This document shows positions 21,900 to 33,104 of a stretch of DNA of 64,000 nucleotides, piece after piece. Each line of letters opens with the position of its first letter. The first letter of the stretch is position 1. This DNA is from Phycomyces nitens. Its lineage: Eukaryota; Mucoromycota; Mucoromycetes; Mucorales; Phycomycetaceae. The stretch is from positions 1,798,001 to 1,862,000 of the forward strand of contig JAHRBC010000005.1 of NCBI GenBank assembly GCA_022702545.1, written 5' to 3'. The notes under the pieces were generated by a model. It did not search any database. It saw nothing but the letters and a program-made list of their open reading frames with translations, and was not told the DNA's origin. The position numbers were made by a program, and so were the translations under genes.

Positions 21900-23830
21900 T
21901 TATACAATTGTGATTGATCCATAACTAGGAACTCGAGTTCCAGTAATATCATCGTTCTAAAATGATAAAAACAGTCTTAATTAGGGTTGCTATAGAGATT
22001 ATATAGACTTTGGTGATAGTGTATACCTTTGTGTCCTCAATGACTCCAAATGTCGGCATAATGGTCCGTGTCGCATATGATCCCAAACTAAAGAATGGGA
22101 CCGTTCCTCCATGTACTATGACCGACGAAAGGACCATGAAATAGATAATGGGTTCGATTACTAGATAAGCTGCAGCAGTTGGACCCTGAGGACTGATATG
22201 CCGGATCGTTTCTGCATAATAGAATAGGGCCCCCACACCCATTGGGCCAAACCATCCCATAAACATGGCTTCGCGCCAGGTATTGATGGCCGGGACCCAG
22301 CGATAGAGGGCCATGGTTATTGGTAATCTTCTGAGCGCAAGGACTAGGACGGCCAGGATAAATAGGCTGGCAAATGAGAGCCCGAGGGCTGGGTTGGTAA
22401 AACTACCCCATGGCTTAATGAGCCATAAAAGTATGAGTTATTTAACGCTGATTTTAGATTTGGCTAATTCCCCTCAAAAAGTATACCCATTTGACTTACG
22501 ACTGTTGCACCAATGTAGCCAAATATGCTCAGGTTAAGGATCAAGTCAAGTATTTCCATAAAACTAGAGTTCTTTGTCTCGACTCGGAACCAATCATCCC
22601 AAGTGAAGGCGTTTCCGGCAATAAAGCATGCCAAAAGATCATCGCTTCCAATCATGGCCACGGTTCCCATCAGGAAGAGCTAGAGAGAGAGAAAAGCTTA
22701 GAAACCACAAAAAGGTTCAATTGGTGTTGATTTAGGGACTTACTGCCAAGGATACCGAGAACAATAAAAAGGACTCCTTGTTGACCAGTTTTCTAGAGCC
22801 AATGTCAGAACTGCAAACAGATATTTGGAACTTACTTTGATTCGGCAAATTGTAAACCCTTGCGAGCCAGATATCCAGCAACGAACCCAAGGACAACCGA
22901 GAAGAGGATCTGGTATCCGAGTACAAAGAAAGTCCATTTTTGCATGGCCGGGCCTATTGACATTTGTACAAGATAGATTGCTAGGAATAGAAACGGATAT
23001 CCGAGTCCATCGTTTGCACCACTGAATCATATATAAGTAAATATATATACATATATACATTAAGTTCTGTGGTGGTGTCTGTGTACCTTTCTGCAAGCAG
23101 AATATGACGAATATTCTCAGGTACATGTGTCTCTGCAAATCGGCCTTGGACAATCGAGCTTGCCAGTACCTTTAAAGCAGTTGGTCAGAATCAAATATTA
23201 TTTCAAGAGACCAAGGGACCTACGGGGTCGGTGGGAGTAAAGCAGGAGGCGATGATCAATGCTTCGAGCTAAAAAATCCATACAGTTTTTATTTTTTGTT
23301 AGTTTCTTTGCAAGATGTCGAAAATTGAACTTGTAAAGTTACACTTACGAAACTAAGATTGGGAATAATATACCACACACATAGTCCACTGATTAGCCAC
23401 ATCCACATCATCACTGGAAGTAAGAGCACAAGGAGAGACCGCAGTTCGGTGCGCAGGTATGCTTTGGGAAGAGAGACACCTGCAGACATGACCTGATCAT
23501 TGGGTTCAAACGGGTAAGTCTTATACTTCTTCCTATGGACTCTTTGCTTACTTGAATAGCAATAACCACACGGGTGAATTCACGTGTAAAGTCTGATGAG
23601 TTGGATAGTTCTTGGAAGTTTAGGAAACCAAGACAAGCTGGGCCGAGCAGAATACCTCCCGCAAGAGCAACCACTAGAATTACAATTTTAGTGAGATTGT
23701 TGACCATAAAAGTCAAATACTTACATGGTTCAGAGATGTATAGTCTGTCCTTGAGAAGCAGCGAAAATAGAGCATATACTAGCATGAGGCCACCAAACGT
23801 GGCGGCAATGACAGAGACAGGATCTTGCAT
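21900..23830 (-). CDS. NHA1: Na+/H+ antiporter, fungal Nha1/Sod2 type
   Basis: Ten exons on the minus strand (23830-23725, 23673-23552, 23492-23349, 23268-23224, 23169-23087, 23021-22836, 22792-22744, 22679-22500, 22413-22027, 21956-21900) keep phase and give 452 aa. It is a multi-spanning membrane protein that would export Na+ or Li+ (and possibly K+) in exchange for H+ at the plasma membrane. Family signatures are SLLLKDRLYISEP in the first helix region, CFTPTDPVLASSIVQGRFAE (about residues 130-150) and GANDGLGYPFLFLAIYL (about 167-183), which contain the acidic residues needed for transport. Then come WDDWFRVETKNSSFMEILD and a late GWFGPMGVGALFY motif. The size matches Schizosaccharomyces Sod2. 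The long regulatory C-terminal tail of Saccharomyces Nha1 is absent. Confidence 0.9.
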
Positions 23831-25119
23831 TGTGCGTATTTGAGATAGATACTTGAGGGATTTAATTATCTTTGTAAGACGTATCAGGTAGCTTGGAAGA
23901 TGATGGCAATAAAGATAGCAGAGCAACAGAACATGAAATGGATAAATTAAAAAAAGGGTTTTCAAGGCAGTCGGTGTGGACAAGTGAAATCTGATAGCCA
24001 AACTATGAGAATCTTCCTTGGTTGTCTTTTTTTCTTCTTTGGCTTGAGGGTGAGCTTTTGTACAAAGAAGGCGGCTGTACCGAGTTGAAAGGGGGGCAGA
24101 CATTTAAATATCTAAATTTCTTAAACAAGCCATCCTAATACATGTGACTTGTAGATAAGGAAAGCCAAAGATATAGGTGCATTGTATAAAAAGGCTAGGT
24201 AATTGATTGTACCTTGATTTTATTTTATTTTCTTATTCCTTTGGGATAGAAACTATAGTCAACTCACGTTATGGTTTAACTATAGCATCATTGTCCTTCA
24301 TAATCCCATTTAGATCGTTTGATCCATATCACAAAATATTCAAATAAATCTACTTGTACTACTTTTAATTTCTTAATAAAGTAATCTCTCTAATGCGTAC
24401 CAATTATGCCTTTTATGGTAATTGTGAGTGGGATAATATAGGTCATATAATAATTTTTTTTTAAAAAAATAAAATAAAATAAATTCTTGAGATATATTTT
24501 CATTGATGTGTGGTATACTAGGCATGCACAAGCATTTTCTATGCACAATGTGACCAAGACGTACTTTATTAAGAGATATTCCCCCCCTTTTACCTATCCC
24601 TCTCTTATAACTGTTTGGAACAAAGAGTTGCTAGAATATATTGTAATGAACCTGATTTCAATACAATTGAGGGGGGAGGGTGTTTTTCGGTTGCTGTCAA
24701 GTTCTGGATAAAATAATAAACCAATCGTGATCTACAAGACCAGAATGAAGAATACAACCAAGGAGATTCTGAGATATAAGCTTTTTTTTTGGTTTTTTGT
24801 TTTTTGTTCAATATCTATCAATTTCTCCACACATACATATAAGCACAAATTGACCAAAAATAATAATCCTGTATTCCAAACAGCCCCTTTAGATTGCATA
24901 CTTTTATCCACATATAGATATATACGGAGAGAATATAGATGGAGATATCTAGACGGGATATCCCTGCATAGACACCAACAGGATTACAATGTAATAGATT
25001 ATCGATAGCACAGTTTGCCGCCTACTTTGGCTGACAAAGGATATGTATGAGCTTAGATGTTTACAAGTTCTGGTGGATACGAAAGTGAAGGCTACCAATA
25101 CTCACATGCAAGCCAAAAG
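23831..25119. other. AT-rich intergenic region
   Basis: Promoter side of the antiporter gene, followed by low-complexity AT-rich DNA. No gene is seen. Confidence 0.5.
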
Positions 25120-25398
25120 CTAAACCTCCAATCTGACCAACTCCACACAGATCACCCAAAAGCAGGTTTCCCCTCTTGAACCTTCTTGCCACCAAAAGAG
25201 CATATTGCCAGACGTTCTCTTTATAAATCTACCAATTCGCCATATAGACCGTCTTCTTGGTGCCCTTTGTTCAAGACATTCTTTATGACCAACCAAACAC
25301 GTCTCTAGAGAATTAATTGCCTCGTCGAGTTTTACGCGACAGTCCACGTGGTGGGGTTGATGCTGAAGAATGTCATGCGGTGGTTTTTCCCAGCTCAC
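25120..25398 (-). CDS. unassigned 92-codon open frame
   Basis: It begins MSWEKPPHDILQHQPHHVDC and divides from the next gene by 143 bp. Neighbouring frames in the same stretch also look protein-like (for example LAICSFGGKKVQEGKPAFG), which suggests either missed splicing or a frameshifted pseudogene. No family is recognised, and a chance frame cannot be excluded. Confidence 0.2.
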   Translation of the reverse strand: MSWEKPPHDILQHQPHHVDCRVKLDEAINSLETCLVGHKECLEQRAPRRRSIWRIGRFIKRTSGNMLFWWQEGSRGETCFWVICVELVRLEV

Positions 25399-25541
25399 TA
25401 GATTTTACCCCTTAGTGAACAGGGCTGTTTTTGGACTATAAGAATACGGCTTGGTAGGTATAAATATAACTCAACAGACCGTATTTAATCAAGTCTAGAA
25501 AATATAAATATTCATATTTTCTCTCTCTCTACAAATATTCA

Positions 25542-26032
25542 ATGGCATCTCAAGTAGCAGGATATCATATTCACACGGTAAAGTGCCTATACTCTCAAAG
25601 ACTCTTGGACTAATGTTCCTCTAGACAGCCCTATTGGATCTTAGTGTAGAAGAAGCAGTGGCAAATGCCATTCACGCCGGCTCATTACTTTCGGCCATCC
25701 TCCCAACCTTGGACGTCAAAGAATTCGAGACAAACGAAAGTGCAAAGGTAAGCACACCGAGAATCAAACCCATTCAACCCATTCTTTTTTTTTTCTTTGG
25801 CGGTTGGAGTCCTGACTGTATCCGCCTCTAATCAATCACTCTTTGTACTAAACACATAAAGGACGCCTATGGAGAATGCCTAAAGCTAAAGGAGTATCTG
25901 GCTGAACAGCTGTGGACTGTCTCTGATGCTGACGGTGTGGCAAGTATCCAGACCGCACTGGACATATTGACACAGACCGTCAATGACTATGAACAAAAAC
26001 AGGGCTCCCCAATGCAAAACGCCATGCTTTGA
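25542..26032 (+). CDS. small orphan protein, 109 aa
   Basis: Three exons (25542-25577, 25625-25747, 25862-26032) with good splice sites give a 109-aa protein. The sequence is mostly helical and acidic, with VEEAVANAIHAGSLLSAILP and DAYGECLKLKEYLAEQLWTV, and has no signal peptide or membrane segment. A TATAAATATA motif lies near 25461, about 80 bp upstream of the start. I do not recognise the family; the size and helical pattern would suit a small subunit of a larger complex, but that is only a guess. The phase-consistent introns make a real gene likely. Confidence 0.6.
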
Positions 26033-26552
26033 ATACAAGAAATAAAAATAAACTTGTTGTATATTGTGCCTGTCTTTTTTCTATTTATCCATCGATACGT
26101 CTATTGTTTGTATTTGTGCTTGTGCTTGTGCTTGAGAAAATAAAACATTGATACATGGAGAGACCAAAAGAGCTGCTTTAAATGGCAGGATATAAAACAA
26201 CTCCTTCCAAATCCCAATCCCAACCCCAATCAGTCCAATTGCATCACATCCAACCGAACTGAGCCGAGCCGAGCCAAAAAGAAATCACAGGCTGCTACGT
26301 CATCGAGGGTGCAATTAGCAGCTGGCGTTTTACCGAAAAATTTTCTGCCCCGGGCAAGTTCGCACCACTTTCCATCCCCCCTCTCTTGTTCATCCTATTT
26401 CCTTCGAACGTCTGCCGGACAAACAAGAACACGGCTCGAACGATCGTCTTTTGAATTTTGGCTTTGCAAACAACCCTATCGAGCCTCTCTACAGAACATC
26501 TTCTTTATATCTCACCTTTTCACTATTTTATCTAATAACAAGAGCGTTTTCC
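26033..26552. other. intergenic region and leader of the next gene
   Basis: No gene is seen. The right half is less AT-rich and is open in the frame of the downstream gene from 26451, but the ATG at 26553 is the better start. Confidence 0.5.
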
Positions 26553-28103
26553 ATGGATCCCAGTGCCTGTGCCCAAAACCAAGATAATTACCCGGCCAGT
26601 ACGCCGCCGCAGGAGGAGTGCAGTATCTTGTCGCCCACCCTGGCTGATATTCTGAGCGATGATCGTATCCTGCGCTTCTATCAGTGCGTAAAGGACATAA
26701 AGACCCAGCGGTCGCCCAAGCAGACCGCAGCCATGTTCTTTGCCCTCTGCCATGCCCTAGGTGACACAGTCTCATTCCTCAAGGTGCCCAACATGGCCAA
26801 AATCATGTTCCGCCAGGAGCAGCAGATCTTTGCCGTCAATGTGGCCGGGACGCAACACGACGCCGTCCAACTCTTCCACAACGCCGGAGATTTGCCGGCC
26901 CTCGATCCACTCAAGATGGAAAATGGCCCAATGCTGCACGCGGTTGAGCACCAGAACATCTTTGCCGCTCCTGGACCGGCAGAGCATTCGCCCCAGCACC
27001 TTCTCCAAGCCGCATTAGCATCTGTGTCCCCTGCTGCTGCTGCCGCCGTAGCTGCCGCTGCCGCCGCCAACAATACCAACACCCCCAATAACACCACTAA
27101 TAACAATAATGGCTGTGAGCCCCAGCCTACTCTCAAGCGCAAGAACGAGGCCAAGGACACGACCAAACGCGCTAAGAAGGCCAGTCCTCGCGACAAGGAG
27201 TACCCCGTGCGGCGCAATGAATTAATTCAGGACCTCCTCAAGGTACCAGAAGCCGATCTGCTCCACCAGGCCAACATTGTAGACGACGATATCAAGCTTG
27301 TCATCCAAGGCCACGAACGTAGCACTAAATTTGGCGTCCTTCCTCCTCTCCACCGATTTGCTACTTTTGCCAACCTGCCTGCACACTATGATTGCGATTT
27401 TGCGCCCAAGAACGCAGGTGTCTACTTTAACTTTGAATACTTTCAACTCTACCTGGCCTATCGTGATCTGGAGCTGGAACGACAGCAGCAGCAGCAGCAA
27501 CAACACCAGCAGCACATTGACACAAGTGACCATCGTCCAGTCCTTGTCCAGTGCCGGGCTGACATTGAAAAGGTGCTGGTGAACACCAACTGGGAGGCCA
27601 TCCGACGCCGTCTGACGATTGGTGAGCGCATTTGCCAGGTGTGCGGTGCATTTGGCCGAGGCTTCCTCCTTCTTTCCAAGCAGGTCTCGGGTCGCAAGCT
27701 GCTTCACAACTTTAATACTGGCGAATGGAGTGAGTTTATGCGAGAGTTCCAGCACCCTGAGAGCCAAGCCCTTCTCCAGACTCTCCAGGCAAAGTACTCG
27801 CCCGAGCGATTCTATGGCACCCGGCCCGTACAGGCCCTCCATGATGTACATGTCGTTGGTTCCTCATCAGTGTCTCCCAATACTAATAACAACAGCACCA
27901 CCAGCAACCCTAATAATACCAGTGTTGGCTCAAATGCTACCAACAACAGCAACAACAACAATAACAACAATAATAATAATAGCAACAACAACAACAACAG
28001 CAATTCTCCTACCATTTCCACCACCATACCTTCAGGATCAGAAATTGCTCGAGTATCTTCTCCCCTTTCTACTCCTGTAGAGCCATCGACCGAAGCTCAG
28101 TAA
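26553..28103 (+). CDS. orphan 516-aa protein with Ala, Asn and Gln runs
   Basis: Intronless. I chose the ATG at 26553 (CCATGGA context, MDPSACAQNQDNYP) over the in-frame ATG at 26451, whose extra 34 residues look like untranslated leader. Conserved-looking segments are an N-terminal helical block (LADILSDDRILRFYQCVKDI then PKQTAAMFFALCHAL), a basic nuclear-signal-like KRKNEAKDTTKRAKKASPRD, and a C-terminal block (WEAIRRRLTIGERICQVCGA then LLLSKQVSGRKLL). Between them lie alanine, asparagine and glutamine tracts, and the tail is a long Asn run. This layout suggests a nuclear regulatory protein, but no known DNA-binding domain is visible. GC content is clearly higher than in the surroundings. 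Confidence 0.75.
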   Translation: MDPSACAQNQDNYPASTPPQEECSILSPTLADILSDDRILRFYQCVKDIKTQRSPKQTAAMFFALCHALGDTVSFLKVPNMAKIMFRQEQQIFAVNVAGTQHDAVQLFHNAGDLPALDPLKMENGPMLHAVEHQNIFAAPGPAEHSPQHLLQAALASVSPAAAAAVAAAAAANNTNTPNNTTNNNNGCEPQPTLKRKNEAKDTTKRAKKASPRDKEYPVRRNELIQDLLKVPEADLLHQANIVDDDIKLVIQGHERSTKFGVLPPLHRFATFANLPAHYDCDFAPKNAGVYFNFEYFQLYLAYRDLELERQQQQQQQHQQHIDTSDHRPVLVQCRADIEKVLVNTNWEAIRRRLTIGERICQVCGAFGRGFLLLSKQVSGRKLLHNFNTGEWSEFMREFQHPESQALLQTLQAKYSPERFYGTRPVQALHDVHVVGSSSVSPNTNNNSTTSNPNNTSVGSNATNNSNNNNNNNNNNSNNNNNSNSPTISTTIPSGSEIARVSSPLSTPVEPSTEAQ

Positions 28104-28653
28104 ATTCATCCTCATTCTGTATCCCCCCATCCTCCTCCTCCTCCTCCTTTATTATTATTATTATTATGATTATTATTATGATTATTATTTCTTAATGTTT
28201 TAAATCAAGCCAAATAAACGGATCATTAAGTAAATAAATCAATAAATAAATATTCATTTCCACATCAATCTCAAATACCTCTTTTTATTATTATTATTTT
28301 AATTGATAAACAATGGGTATTTACAATGCATTCAGATTGATATGTCCAGATGATAACAGCACGCAAAGTTGGAAACAGGCCAAAGCCAATATGCATTTAT
28401 TTAGACTAGAATGCTGTAATTATATATCATTGAAACAATTTCTAGAACCCAATAAATCATATCTTTTATTGTTTCAAGTAATGCTTTGCTTTGCTTTTTT
28501 TAAAGAAAAGAAAAAGAAATATATATTATTAATCCCACCTAATAATGTATATGTAAGGATGGGGATAACAAGTGAGAGAAAGGAGTATTATTATTATTAT
28601 TATTATTGTATGTGCTTTTTGTTTGTATTTCTATGCCACTCACTAATCAATCT
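28104..28653. repeat. intergenic region with (TTA)n microsatellites
   Basis: TTATTA-type tracts at about 28147-28190 and 28587-28606, between convergent genes. No gene is seen. Confidence 0.6.
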
Positions 28654-30851
28654 CTAACTCCAGACATCTTCCTGGTATCTTCCAGTAGACCGGAGTGTCT
28701 TTATAAACTCATTGGCCTTTTCTTCAGACTTGCCTCCATAGGTGATTGCAAGGTTCACAAAGGTCTGGTGAACATCACGGGCCATGGACTTGGCATCACC
28801 ACACACGTACAGATAAGCACCCTTGCTGATCAACTCCCAGACCTCTTCACCAGCCTCTTGAAGGCGATGTTGAACGTATACCTTTTTGGCAGTCTCGCGC
28901 GAAAAGGCTGTGATCAACCGAGATCCTTCACCCAACGTCTCAAACAGTTCTGGCCATTCGTCAGCATACAAAAAGTCTTTTTGGGTACGAGAGCCAAAAA
29001 ATAAGAGGGTTGGTCCAATGGGCTTTCCAGCAGTCTTGTGGAATGCTCTTTCTCTAACAAAACCACGGAAGGGAGCAACACCAGTTCCAGGCCCAATCAT
29101 GATTACAGGGCAGGCTGGATTGCGGGGCAACTTAAAGGTCGATCGACGGACGTGGACAGGAAGACGCAAGCTGGGTTCCTTGTAGGCATTGTGAGGTCCA
29201 TTGACATCGTATGCTGGGTAGCCAGCCTTTAGCTCTTGGTTGTGGCTGGAGGTGTGGACATTGTAGAGGAAGTGGGTGGCAACACCATAAACAGTGCGTC
29301 CAGGGGTGGTCTCTGGCTGGTAGGCGAGTGTGACGACAGTGGCAGAGATCTTCTTGGGAGTCTCCTTTGACGAAGAAGAGATGGAGTAATAGCGGGGCTG
29401 GAGACGCGAGATGCTTTCAATAATCAAGTCAAATGGAACGGCAGCCAAGATGTCCTTGGAATCAGTGGTTCCAGACGCAAGCTCAATCACCTCACCAAGA
29501 TTGCGCACGGCCTCACCAACCTCGAGACGGTAGGCATCCTTGTCGGTAGCCAGCTGGTGCAGGCGAGCCTTGATTTCCTCGGGAGCAAACTCTACCAGGG
29601 CCATGAGGGTCTGGCGAGAAACGGGGGCGCAGATGTCAAGATAATGGCGCAAGATGGTGCGGTAGGTGGTAGGCACAGGGAAGGGGCTCTTTTTGGCTGC
29701 AGTCTTGTCCACAGCACACACATTCACAACCTTGTCCAACTTGTGCGAGATGCCCAATACATTTGCAAGGCGTCCAACCTCAATTTCGTTGTTTGACGGC
29801 CACAAGGCGAGATGATCTCCGGTGTGGTACACAAGATTGGAGTCCGTGATATCAAACTCGATATGGAGGCAGTGTCTATCTTCTTCATCAAACACCACCC
29901 GGGTTTCGGCTGGAGCAAGGTATGGGTGCTTGGAATCATAGACGATCTTACTATTCACCAGTTTTAGCCCTGTTCTTCATTGATTCTGTACTAACCTCTT
30001 GTCTGATTTTTCTGCCAACTCGCCAAGATAAACATTCTCAGCAGTGTCCAATTCATCAACTCTATAGGTTGCTTCCCGAGGACCAGAGCGAGCACTGTGC
30101 TCATCTACACCCAGAGCCTCACAGAATGCAGGCCACATTGTTTCCTGCCAGGTAAGGAAGTCTTCTTCAAGAGAACCGTCATCGTCTCCCTCGCCACGCT
30201 CTCCAATGCGCTTGGCACCAAGGTTAATGAGCTTCTTGTCGAGCACCCTGCAGACCTCATTGTACTGCTCATAGGTACGGTTTCCTAGCCCAAACAAAAT
30301 GTAGCGCAGGTTGGAGAGCGAACCTGATCCAGACAGCTCCGAGAACTCTGGTTCTTCCTCTGTCACGAAATCCCAAAACTCAACCGCGTTATCTGTGGGT
30401 TCGCCTTCACCATAGGTGGCCATGATAAAGAACACGAGCATATCGGACGAGACAGAGTCCAGATAGGACAGATCATAGAGCTCAATGTCTGCAGTCATGC
30501 AGCTGACGCCATACTTCTGGGAGCACTCCTTTGCAAGACGACCAGCATAGTCCTCTGCTGTGCCTGTCTGAGAGCCATAAAAGAAGATGACTCTGCGGCC
30601 CTGGATAATTGAATGCTTGTCAGGACTTGCAGACCAAATGCTGTGTTGATATTTACCTGCTCCTGCATAATCTTTACAAAGTTGCGTTCTTGCTTGGGTG
30701 TCTGGGCAGCAGGTGCTGGTGGTGGAGGGGCAGGCTTGAAGAATTTTTCGGCAATTTTCTTTCTGCCAAACCAAGCGGCAGTTCCGAGACCAATCGCACC
30801 GAGGATTGCAATGTCTAACGAATCGATCATTGCAGTTTGTTGTTGCGACAT
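28654..30851 (-). CDS. NCP1: NADPH-cytochrome P450 reductase
   Basis: Three exons (30851-30657, 30600-29996, 29950-28654) give 698 aa, the usual length for the family. It passes electrons from NADPH through FAD and FMN to microsomal cytochrome P450s, including those of ergosterol synthesis. An N-terminal membrane anchor (residues about 12-28, IAILGAIGLGTAAWFG) is followed by a flavodoxin domain (GSQTGTAEDYAGRL, ATYGEGEPTDNA, FGLGNRTYEQYNEV), an FAD domain (RLQPRYYSISSSS, GVATHFLYN) and an NADPH domain (MIGPGTGVAPFRGFVRERA, FFGSRTQKDFLY, YVCGDAKSMARDVH). The C-terminus ends DVWS with the conserved aromatic residue before the end. All functional motifs look intact. It should act on the cytosolic face of the endoplasmic reticulum. 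Confidence 0.95.
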
Positions 30852-31305
30852 TGCTTTGGATTATTTTCTTCTGAGATGATGAATAAGAAGAAGTAGAAGG
30901 AGGAGTTTGGATATATATATATATATATATAAAGGAATTTGTAAAGACGCTGATTAGACTTTTTTTTTCTTCTGTCGTTGTCACGGTTGAACTGTATAAT
31001 AATAATTTATATATATATATATAAAAAGGTACTAGGTACACATATATTCTGAGTTTGGATATCTTTCCAAAAAAGGACTTTAAAGACTACCTTGAGTTTG
31101 GGATTCCGATACATCATTAAACAAATGAAAATAGGATTGAGGATGAGCTGCTTTGTATATAGAATATTTTTAGAGAAATAGACAAATAATGATGATAAAG
31201 AAAGCAGTATCTTTACAAGAGTTGTCCTTCAAACACCTATATATATATATTTGTGTGTGTGTGTATAAAAAGGTACAAATTAAGAATATCCAAGTATACC
31301 GTAAA
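30852..31305. other. promoter region of the P450 reductase and AT-rich flank
   Basis: (AT)n tracts occur at about 30911-30931, 31009-31023 and 31240, with a short (GT)n near 31250. No gene is seen. Confidence 0.5.
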
Positions 31306-31562
31306 CAGCTTTATCTGGTTGATATTTGCTTCTGTTTGCATCAGAAAGAGGTGCAACAATCGATTCCAAGAAGCTTTGATTGTGGCTCTATATATACCGC
31401 GTGGTGACACGAGTCAGAGCTCAATAATTCACCATTGAATTCTGACTTGTGTCGCCGTGCGGTTGATCGACTTGTAGAGAGATACATCAAAAAGCTTCCT
31501 CGAGTCCAACGTTGCATTTCTTTCTGGTACAAACAAACATGGATATAAAGTTGAAAAAGCTG
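31306..31562. repeat. fold-back inverted repeat, arms about 120 bp
   Basis: The left arm (31306-31424) matches the reverse complement of the right arm (31435-31562) over their full length at roughly 70 percent identity, with a 10-bp spacer. Shared blocks include CAGCTTT, TGTTTG, CAGAAAGA, TGCAAC, GAAGCTTT and GACAC-AGTCAGA. The arms have diverged, so this is an old inverted duplication or a fold-back/MITE-like element. It lies 320 bp from the Harbinger-type transposase gene. Target-site duplications were not resolved. Confidence 0.7.
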
Positions 31563-31884
31563 TCTACACCATCATTCAAAAGGTACGCTTAATTTGCAAG
31601 AAATATTTTTTGTCATGCTAATTAAACATATGTTGGTATCTTTGGAAACATAAAAGTATGACAAGTATTATTATTATTAAAAGTAGAGAAGCTTCTCAAG
31701 AGAAAAAAAAGACAAAAGAAAACTCTGGCAATTGCTAGAACAAAGAGGACCGTGAGTCTCTTGGTGAGATCCAAGAGAAGTGCCATGCCAACATGGAAGG
31801 CCTGCTCTCCAACATTGAGAAGCTGTTGGAGCAGTTAATAAACAAAATTAAATAAATAATAATATAAGATGTTTTTTCTTTTTA
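31563..31884. other. AT-rich spacer
   Basis: No gene is seen between the fold-back repeat and the Harbinger gene. A short stretch reads CHANMEGLLSNIEKLLEQLI near 31790 in the plus strand, which looks protein-like but is isolated. Confidence 0.35.
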
Positions 31885-33104
31885 TTAGATAATATAATCT
31901 TCGTCTTCTCCATCAATCTTATCTCTTCTTAACCCAGAGATATACTCTTCAACTGTTGGCGGCTTCAACCCAAAGTATGCATTAGTGGATGATCCACCAC
32001 GATGCACACAATGCAACATGTTTTTGAAAACAGTTGAGAGAATATAAATAACTCCAGGTTCATTCTCCCCCGTTTTCATTGCATACTTGTACTTGCAATA
32101 CTTGAAGTACTTCTCCACTTTGGCAAACTCCCACTCCACAGCTATTCTCACTTTTGACATGCTCTTGTTTATCAACTTGTCATCCTCTATTACACATAAT
32201 TAATACACTGTTTATAGTTTGCGACCAGCTTGTGTTACTTTACCAGTAAGTCTTACACCTCCAAGTGGCGAGAACAAACATTTGGACGACATGTATCCAG
32301 GGTCGCCATACAACACATAAGGGTACCCATAACCAGATGGGATATCCAGGTATCTCTCAATTCTTTGTTCAGTTCTTGAAGAGAAATACACGCTCTGGTC
32401 ATGTCTTGAGCCAGCATAGGGACCAATTATGCTGCTGGTTATCCCATCTGGAGTAACAATCGACTGGAACTTCAAAGCATGAAGATGCTTCCAGCCATTG
32501 TACAAAGCCTTTTGGTCTTCTTCGCTGTGGCTTGGGCGAGATACTGCTTGCATGGTATCGTCAATGAACCCAACGACATTTAGGAATGCGGCACCTTTGT
32601 CATGCACGGCCTTGGCAAACATTCTTCAAGTTCTCTGGGCTGAACTGCTTCGTGTTGAATTGGATGCCCCACTTTATTTGTTCGAAAACAAGGCTCTCCA
32701 TCCCTCTGCAGACAACAGACACGTTCACTGGACTCATCCCAAAAAGTATCGACATATCACCCACACGTCTGGGAAAGCTGTAACGATTCAATAACATGGC
32801 GAACCCATAGTTTTTTGCGAACTTGTATACTCGAAAAGCGGGATATTTCAGGCAGCCCAAGTGCAGTGGTAATTGTCTCGATTTCATCCAAAGTGAAGCG
32901 GGAAAGATAAGTACATGCACCATCGCCAAGAGAGTTCAGGTTTAGTCTGGTGTACGTGGTTCTAGGACCTCTTCTGGAGGCATCACTTTGGTCCTCATGT
33001 AAAATATAATCGCCATCTTGCTGTTGCTGTTGCTGTTGCTGTTGTTGTTCATTCACTTGAGTATTGTCATTATTATTTTCATAAAGGTTGTTCATTTTAT
33101 ACAT
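31885..33104 (-). pseudogene. PIF/Harbinger-type DDE transposase with two apparent frameshifts
   Basis: Minus-strand gene starting MYKMNNLYENNN at 33104 (an alternative start is the Met at 33095), followed by a glutamine run (CAA/CAG repeat at about 33020-33050). It shows a DNA-binding-like region and the DDE_Tnp_4 core: GFIDDTMQAVSRP (first Asp), GPYAGSRHDQSVYF (second Asp), YGDPGYMSSKCLF, and VRIAVEWEFAKVEKYFKYCK (Glu). One normal intron (about 32247-32188) fits. Two places need a one-base shift: an extra T in CGCTTTTCGA near 32848 and an extra A in GAAGAATG near 32623. Catalytic residues and codons are otherwise well kept, so the copy is young or the shifts are sequencing errors. Ends of the element were not identified. 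Confidence 0.8.

Noticed and set aside
26681..27217. A 178-codon minus-strand frame opposite the 516-aa gene
   Set aside because: It is the complement of GC-rich plus-strand coding sequence with alanine repeats; no independent start, domain or splice evidence.
27812..28027. Minus-strand frame rich in leucine (LLLLLLL)
   Set aside because: It is the antisense of the asparagine tract (AAC/AAT repeats) of the plus-strand orphan gene.
31401..31455. Reading the GACAC-AGTCAGA hairpin as a transcription terminator
   Set aside because: The pairing extends over arms of about 120 bp and the hairpin is not placed at a gene end; a fold-back repeat explains it better.
31885..33104. Treating the frame changes in the Harbinger gene as tiny introns
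   Set aside because: The shifts are a single base each and have no splice sites; the one true intron (about 32247-32188) is elsewhere.
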